Below, piece by piece: positions 57,570 to 64,000 of a DNA stretch of 64,000 nucleotides (within the stretch, counting starts at the first letter, position 1; every line of letters starts with the position of its first letter). The notes beneath the pieces were generated by a model that saw only the letters and a list, made by a program, of their open reading frames with translations, made no database searches and was not told the origin of the DNA. Position numbers and translations under genes: made by a program. Location of the stretch: assembly GCA_037176725.1 (NCBI GenBank), contig JAZBRS010000074.1, positions 64,546,001 through 64,610,000 of the forward strand. Direction: 5' to 3'. This stretch comes from Posidonia oceanica (lineage: Eukaryota; Streptophyta; Magnoliopsida; Alismatales; Posidoniaceae).

Positions 57570-59613
57570 CTAATGCTGCTGGTGCTTGCTGTGCTAATGC
57601 TGATGCTTGCGGTGCTACGGCTGCTGGTTGTTGTGCTGCGTGGGGCATGGATTGCACATACCACTTAGACCCGCCGCTTGGCTGCCGAGTGATGAGCTCA
57701 TCTGGTCTAGTGGGTGCTGCTATTGCTGGATCTTCTTCAATGGCCATGATGGAGGGTTCCGTAGCCACGGCATTCCCCTTCCTTTGTGCTGCTTCATGCT
57801 CTGCGATGTCCTCTGTCAGGGACTTGAGTTGTTCTTGGAACAGCTGCTCCAAGTCTCCCATCCTAAAGTCGACCTCAGCCTCTGTAGCCGCTGCTCCCTC
57901 CTCATCCGAGGGCGAGTCGACATAGTAGGCGATGGTTACTTCTGACTCTTGGGCGACCGCTAGGCCTGCTGCTGCTTGGGGCACTTGCTTCACTGCTGTC
58001 GGGTAGGCTGCCAGGGTCACTGCTGCTACTGGAGGGGAGGCACAAGTGCTCCTCGGGAGGACCGATGGCTGGGTCGCTATGCTTGGGGACAAAACACCAG
58101 TGCCAATGGGTGACAGTGGTTGTCTCCCAGTAGCGGCGGCGAGAATCCTCCGCAAAGCGAGATCTGCTGAAGCTGACAGCAATGTGCCTGATAGAGCCGC
58201 CTGGCTTGCTTGTGGCGCTGTCAATAATACGGGCCGAGTCATGCTGCCGCTTGATCCGACTGACTGCTCCGTCGGAGAAGGTGATTTCCATGCTGGTGCG
58301 GGCACAAGCGGACTGCTGGACAGTGTCGAAGGGCGTGCTTTTGACCCTGGAGGTGCTGCTGTGGCTGTCGGTGACTTTGGTGAAGCTGCAGGAAGAGGAG
58401 AAACTGTCAATCCCACCACAGGGCCTACCGACTCTGCTGCTGCGTCAGTGAGTGCCAAGCAAACTGACCGAGATGATGTCACGCTGAGCTGATCCTTGCT
58501 GCTGGTTGGGGCTGCGCTGACTATGCCAGACTGCTCTTGATCTGAGTAGTAGTCTTCAATGCAGACCCATTCTTCTGTTGGCGGCGAAGAGCTTAAGCAT
58601 GACACCGGCTGTTCTGTGGCTTTACCGCTACTTGGATCCAGGATACCTGCACTGGTAAAATTAGTGAGGTCCCGCGGGATGGCGATGCTTTGATCCTTGG
58701 GCTGCATACACTTGTCAGTGCTGGACTGCAGGTCATATCCGAGTCCTTCAGAATCTCTTCGCTCTGCTGCTTGGACCGGCTCAGCGATTCCCTGGCCGTA
58801 CCGCCCGAGCGGCGTTCCCTTGACATAGCCCCACCTGTAACAGACATTTTCTACCATCCTGAAGGGATTATTGTGAATGGCCAAAGAGTTGACACGTTCA
58901 AGATCAGGTATAAAGTTAACCGGCTCACACCGATTAACTCGATACAAGGCATTTGAAAGTTCGGGGTCAAAAGGGACAGTCTGCGAAGAGATAGGTGCAA
59001 CCGCCTCGATCCGCTCTTTCTCGAAGTTTTCCGCCATGACAACGATAACATCGTCGCCGTGACGGAACTTAATCATGCAGTGGAGGGTCGAGGGGATGAC
59101 CTGATGCTTATGCAGCCAAGGGCGCCCAAGCAGAAGATTGAAATTGGGCTCCAAGTCGACAATGTAGAACTCTACATCGAAGACGACCGAGCCAATCTCG
59201 AGTGGAATAATCAGGATCCCAAGAGCGTCCTGGTGGGTGTTGTCAAAAGCTGTCATTCCCTTTATCGCCGGGGTGATATCCTCGACTTTGAATCCGAGCC
59301 TGGTTGCAGTGCGCAAGGGACAGACATTAAGGCCTGATCTGTTATCAACCAGCGATAGGGGAATGCGAAAGTTTTTGTATTGCACTGTGACAAACAAGGG
59401 CTGGTTGTGATTAATCCCTGCTGGAGGCAGCTCATTGCTCGTGAAAGAGATGATCTGGGGCTCCGCGATGACGCCAACCACGCTCTTCAGGGCCGTGGGT
59501 TCTATAGCTTGGGACACATGGGCTGCTTGGAACACTCGAAGGAAAGCCTCGCGGTGTTCGGAAGAGGAGTGTATAAGGTCCCAAATTGAAATGTCAGCTT
59601 TAACCCTCCTAAG
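57570..59613 (-). pseudogene. Aspartic protease and long linker of element E
   Basis: One uninterrupted frame of about 680 codons up to the S3 junction. The N-terminal 180 residues are the protease: the active-site loop reads LVDNRSGLNV, keeping the Asp (codon 59344-59346) but with Arg where Tat proteases have Gly, and the later motif is NLLLGRPWLHKHQ. After it come about 130 residues shared with B (through IPRDLTNFTSAG), then a Ser/Pro/Ala-rich linker, then the helical segment GDLEQLFQEQLKSLTEDIAEHEAA. A TAG at 59614-59616 (CAG in B) separates it from gag. The Arg change probably disables the enzyme. Confidence 0.85.
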
Positions 59614-59616
59614 CTA

Positions 59617-60430
59617 GGAGGTGATGTCAGTCTTGTGGTGCGGCTTTCTGATGGTAGGAGGTGCTTTGGGGGTGGGCTCTACAGGGCTAGGTGCAGGGGA
59701 TTGGCTTGATGCTGGAGGTGCTGCGGGTTGGCTTGCTGGAGGGGGCGCAGCGGGCGTTGGACGGCTGGGCCTTACCATCGGAGCTGCGGGCTTGTAGACC
59801 CACCCCGATCGCGTGACTTCCACGCACGTTTCCGTGGCGTAGTTGTAGGGCACGCGATGGGGGTCCCAGGTTAAGTCAATAACCGCGGGGGCCTGTGCCG
59901 CAAGCACAAGAGGGGCTACGGAGGCATAAACTGGGCGAGGGGGAAAAGGGTGATGCTGCTGGTAGGTTGCTGGGGGTCCTGGCTAAGACCTAGCTAGTAG
60001 GCTGATTGGGGGTCTACCTAGAAGGGAGGCAGGGGTTTGGGCCTGGGGTCTAGCCTGAGGGTATATAAGGGTAAGGGCATGAGGATGCATGGTAAGGCGC
60101 GCGGCAGAGCGCCCCGGCCTGGCACGCGGTCGGATCATAAGGATCCTTGACTCGGAGCCAGCGATGGCTGCACGATAGAGAGAGAGAGGGAAGGGCTCCG
60201 AGACATCATGAATGAGCTCGGAGGGGTCTACCACAGACGTAGCCGGCCCAGAAGGGGAGAGAGAGTAGATTCCCGAGGTCCCCGCGCCTTCCAGATTGGG
60301 ATGGTCTAGGAGGGGTTGGCGAACGATGCTGGCATGGGGGGATGCTGATGCTAGTGTAGGGGCTGATGCTGATGGAGGAGCTGAAGAGGATGTCTCGTGT
60401 GTGTGGATGGTGATCGTTCCGACTTGATCA
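59617..60430 (-). pseudogene. Gag-protease linker of element E
   Basis: In the protease frame (60501 to 59983) it is Pro/Ser/Ala-rich with no known motif. A one-base loss near 60425 relative to B puts it out of frame with gag. The part at 59985-60065 holds the single-copy form of B's 36-bp repeat. The Pro-rich run 59690-59760 reads PAAPPASSQSPAPSP. Confidence 0.65.
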
Positions 60431-62513
60431 AATTTTGAATGGCGTCCCGCAAAGTGAGGCAACTGTTCGTCGAGTGCCCTACAGCTTGATGAAAGTCGCA
60501 AAAGAGATTCGCCTTATACCAAGGGGGAAGTGGATTTGGTGGTGGGCGAACCTCAAGAAACCTTAGATATGACGCGACCTTGGGGAGGACGGCATGGAGC
60601 GGCTCCACCAGTGGGGTGAATTGACGCCGCTCTCTGAATTGTCGTCTCTGCCCCTGGGGTTGCGCTTGCCGGACCGGTGCGGCAGGATACACCGGTTGGG
60701 CGGTGGTAGTGATTTGTGGTGTGGGGGGTGCCCTAGGTGCTGGTGCGTACACTACCTGATTCAGGGGAGGCTGAACCGCCAGCAGAACAGGCGCGGATGC
60801 GGGTGCGGCAGCGGGGTTGACATAGGCAACAGTGGGTTTCGACGAGTCCTTCTTCTTAGGATGGCTGCTGGTGCTACTGCTGCTATTGTTGCTAGTGCTG
60901 CTGCTGGTGTTGCTGGTGCTGCTGCTGATGGCGGCCTGCTTGGCAAACGCAGAGAGCGCCGGGAAGTTGCCACTCTGTAGCGAACTCTCCACGCGGGTGC
61001 CAGCCCGGATCAGTGCTGTGAAGGTGGTGACGGGTTGAATGCTGAGCAGAGCCCCGGTAGCGGGCTGTGCACCTCTGATCACAATCTCGATGGACTCCTC
61101 GTTAGAGGGTCCATCTCGAACCTGCGATGCAAGGGCGTGCCAGCGGCCGACATACTCCCTAAACGGCTCGTCGGGGTTCTGCTTTAATGCGACGAGGTCC
61201 CCGCGCTTTGAGACCAGGTCAAGGTTGAACGCATATTGTCCCAGGAATGCCTGGCTGAGGTCGTCCCACGTCTTTATGGTGGCCATATCAAGTGAGGTGA
61301 ACCACTTGAGCGTAGGGCCAGATAGACTTTTCTGGAACAAACAGATAAGCAACCTCTCGTTAGCCTGGAGCTGAGCGAGATTTCTACAGTATGCCTTCAG
61401 GTGTGCTACTGGGCAGCCTCTACCATGATATTTTTCAAAGACCGAGATGCGAAACTTCGGTGGGAGCACTGCCTCTAGGAAGTAACAAAGGTCCCGGAAC
61501 TAGTAAGACTGGTGGTCTGTACCCTGCACTTGTCGAAGCGCTTTCTCTAGAACGGCGAACCTGTCGTCATTGGATTCTGGAGCTGCTGCTAAAGGAGGTG
61601 GTGCAGTAGGGGCAGGGGCCACATACGCCGAAAAGGACGCACCGTGGTGCTCCTTTGGGTCCACCATCGCGTCGCCTGGTGGAGCGACGGGATGGGCGAC
61701 GTATCCGTGCGGATGTGTTGTGTGTGCTGGAATGTATGCAGGGGTAGGGTATTACTGATGCAGGGGGTAGGAATAACTAGCATGCTGAGTGATAGGTGAT
61801 GCAGAGTGATGGAGCGTCAGTTGCTGCACCGGCACGGTGCCAGGCGGCGGGCCTGAGGGATACTGTGCTCCAACCAGTCCTAAGGACTGGCCACCAGGTG
61901 CCAGAGGAGGATGCTATGCAGGGTGTTGTGCATATGCAGGAGGCGAAAGCTGAGCCCCCATTGCCGGAGCAGTGAGTAGCTGAGGCGATGGTCTAGGCAG
62001 GGGAGCAGAAGGGAATGACTACGATGCAAGTGCAGGCCGCAGCGGAGCCTCGGGAGCAACAAGAGTGAAAGATGGGTGAAGAGATAGAGCCATGCCCTAC
62101 AGTCTCTAGGCAGTCTCCATCTGCTGTAGATACTGCGCCTTAGGGGACCCGTCAGTGGGTATGCTGAGTTGCAGGACCGGTGGGGGACCAGAGTCAAGCA
62201 GTTGGGATGCAGACTGTCTAGGAGGTGGAGGTCCTAAGGCGAAAGTTGCCGCAGCAGGGTGGATGTCAAAAGTGACATTACCTTGGGAAGGAGGAGTCAA
62301 GGGCACCTCGGGAGTGCGGACAGCGGATGCCAAGAGGGACTCAGCAACTGGGTCCAGCGGAGCCTGCCACTGCCCCATAGAATAGAGGGGAGGCAACTGT
62401 ATCAGAGAAGGAGACGCTGGCATAGAGGGGGTCAATGTGAGAGCTGGAGGGACCGAAACGGGAACCACCTCCGGGGCAATAGGGACCTGGGAATCACCAA
62501 CAAACTGGGCCAT
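60351..62513 (-). pseudogene. Gag of element E
   Basis: Starts with ATG 62513-62511 (MAQFVGDSQ), matching A's Gag start. A Pro/Ser/Thr-rich N-terminus is followed by a helical segment (DDRFAVLEKALRQVQG), then the capsid core (HLKAYCRNLAQL, GPTLKWFTSLDMATI, AFLGQYAFNLDLV, EYVGRWHAL), a Ser/Asn-rich run from CTG repeats (60870-60935), basic and Pro-rich parts, and the zinc knuckle FCDFHQAVGHSTNSC (C-x2-H-x4-H-x4-C). Stops include 61500-61502 (CAG in B) and several between 61740 and 62106. The frame below about 60425 is shifted. It is the structural protein of the particle and would pack the element RNA. Confidence 0.87.
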
Positions 62514-63728
62514 CGTTGACTGAGAACGGGTGATCACAGCGCTACGACAGGGGGCAAGAGGACGAATCCTAGGAGGAGCTATTATCGCGAAGGCGAAGTA
62601 GCTCGGAAGAGGATGGACGGAAGAAAGTGTCGCGACAGGGGCGTCAGTAAGAGAATGCACTCGAGCTCCAGCTAAGGAACTCGCTCACTGACCTCTGCGC
62701 AAAAGGCAAGCAAAAACAAGGGTTAGAACCTGAAAGTAAAATGCAAATGCTTTGATGTATGTTATGAATGTGAATGTATGCTTTCTAGCATGCTCTCCCT
62801 CACCAATCTAGGGTGTCCTAGTAGGTAGTCTACTTCGGACGCTCATGGGTGTACGGGTCACCGACTCAAGCTAGAAAAAGTAGGTCCCACGTCTCAAGCC
62901 TAGCCAGAGCTCAGGAATAACGTGGTGGTGCTTTGGGAGCCTCAACCCTACCAGAAGCATGGGTGGTACCCTCTACTAACACTGACGCGACCCCTTGACA
63001 AAGGGGGGGACAGACCGATCTACTCACACCACGCCAAAGCGTTGGGGGCAAGAGACCGGGACTATCCTTCTCAGACTGTAGGAGGACTCAGATGAGAAGA
63101 ATGCATGCCCTATATTATGCTTTATGCAAATGTTTCACGTTTTGTCTTGTGCATTTTATTAACTCAAAGAGGGTGCAGGTGTGTTGCAGTCTCTAGTTGC
63201 TCCTAGAGATTCTTTTTACTTGCCGTTTTTAGTTAGCCGTAGGGGAACAAATAGTCTCTAATTGTCCTTAGGCTAAGTGCAAAAAGGGAAGAAAATCACC
63301 CAAACATGGCAAGCAAGTAGCACAAATCATTGCAAAAGGCATGTGCATGGTATGTGCTAGTGCTGTGAGCATGATAGTGAAGGAAAAAACACTTATCATA
63401 GCAAAAGGCAAGTATGCATAGTATGTGTAGGTGCAGTGGCATTGCATTGGTGTAAAAGAAAGCATTCATCATTCAAAAGGCATGCATGGTGTGCCAAGCA
63501 AATATTTAGACATGCATAATGCTGGAAATGAAGCAAGGGAAAAAAAGTGGGTAAATAAAGTGAATAAATGCAGGTAAGCATGTAATAAAGCATGTAAAGG
63601 AACAAAGCAGGTAATAAAGCATGTAAACAAGCAAAGCAGGCAAACAGACAATGCATGCAAAGGCAAAAGGCGGGCAAAAGAGCAAAATGCAAGCGGCGAG
63701 AAAGCCAAGCGAAAGCCAGAGTACAAGC
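62514..63728 (-). other. Element E 5' leader
   Basis: Non-coding, aligned with A 517-1687. The stretch 63400-63680 is built from 'aagcatgtaa' and 'aagcaggcaaac' words, a simpler version of what surrounds A's PBS array. No credible ORF. Confidence 0.65.
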
Positions 63729-63746
63729 TCCCCAGTAGAGTCGCCA
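63729..63746 (-). promoter_or_regulatory. Primer-binding site of element E
   Basis: TGGCGACTCTACTGGGGA on the element strand, one base from the LTR, two mismatches to the complement of the tRNA-Arg(ACG) 3' end. Single copy, unlike in A. It anchors the 5' LTR start at 63748. Confidence 0.88.
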
Positions 63747-63747
63747 C

Positions 63748-64000
63748 TGTAGTAATCCTGAAATATCAAATCCATGTACGATGCCAAAGCTCTCGTGCAC
63801 TGATCGACATTAGGGTGACTATATGCGGCTGAAGCCGAGGAAGAAAACTAGACTCGGAAATGCTGGCAAAAAGAAGAAAAAGAAGTGATAAGACAAATCA
63901 GAGTCGCCACCATGTCCATTAGATTAGGAGATAAGGAAAACCGAGGGTAATGCATGAAAAGACATGCAAAACCAGATGCAAAGAGGGTGCAAAGAGATGC
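63748..64000 (-). repeat. Element E 5' LTR, first 253 bp
   Basis: Matches 40418-40670 with 13 differences by hand count. Contains the PBS-like motif at 63899-63909. The rest, and E's right target duplication (CAGTG predicted), lie beyond the window. Confidence 0.92.

Larger units (their letters stand above)
40418..64000 (-). mobile_element. Element E, Tat-like element with extra ORF, 5' LTR cut by window edge
   Basis: From 3' to 5' it contains the 3' LTR (40418-44615), a polypurine tract, three tandem arrays, the mobile-domain-like ORF, integrase, RNase H, RT, linker, solo LTR S3, protease, gag, leader, PBS (63729-63746) and the first 253 bp of the 5' LTR (63748 on). The visible LTR overlap differs at 13 of 253 sites by hand count. 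Without S3 the element is more than 20 kb long. It lies in B's gag. Its pol frame is largely continuous (one frame from 59535 to 57570 and one from 53634 to 50125), broken mainly by stop codons. The long 3' region with repeats and the extra ORF make it larger than standard gypsy elements. Confidence 0.9.

Overview
This window is plant nuclear DNA made almost entirely of nested LTR retrotransposons of the Ty3/gypsy (Metaviridae) class. I see no host gene, tRNA gene or rRNA gene. Three things point to a large-genome flowering plant: Tat/Ogre-type polyproteins, very long LTRs (3.5 to 6.2 kb), and a primer-binding site (PBS) complementary to the 3' end of plant tRNA-Arg(ACG). The species cannot be told. 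Every element reads on the minus strand, so for each one the 5' end is on the right.

Layout. The base layer is element B, a decayed Tat-like element. Its pieces are 8764-18209, 33617-33949 and 39666-40417. From 3' to 5' they carry a plant-mobile-domain-like ORF, integrase, two RNase H domains, RT, protease and gag. Five insertions cut it. (1) Element A enters B's 3' region; its 5' LTR (2560-8763), a tandemly repeated PBS leader and an intact gag N-terminus are visible, and the rest lies left of base 1. (2) Element C (18210-33616, TSD TCCTC) enters B's gag; it is gag-only with 1.55 kb LTRs. (3) Solo LTR S1 (18495-24437) sits inside C's 3' LTR. (4) Solo LTR S2 (33950-39665, TSD CTTTG) sits in B's gag. 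(5) Element E (40418 to beyond 64000) enters the start of B's gag and is itself interrupted by solo LTR S3 (54073-57564, TSD CTGTG). Removing the insertions joins B's gag and C's LTR into continuous sequence.

How the parts relate. B and E share one unusual plan: gag, protease, long Ala/Gln-rich linker, RT, gypsy-type RNase H (first catalytic Asp position not conserved), archaeal-type RNase H, integrase, then an extra sense ORF resembling the plant mobile domain, then a repeat-rich 3' region, polypurine tract and LTR. Both are dead: stops, frameshifts and lost active-site residues are numerous, and in E most stops look like C-to-T changes at CHG sites. A's visible gag segment is undamaged, so A may be the youngest copy. 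C has no pol and would have depended on enzymes from another element.

The most unusual signals are the 142-bp tandem array of tRNA-Arg PBS copies in A's leader, each paired with an inverted copy; a PBS-like motif inside all six family LTRs; the captured mobile-domain-like ORF; hairpin arrays in E's 3' region; and repeated GTCCAACGTTGGAC palindromes found only in S3. LTR divergence counted by hand is about 4.6% for C (13/285 sites) and 5.1% for E (13/253 sites).
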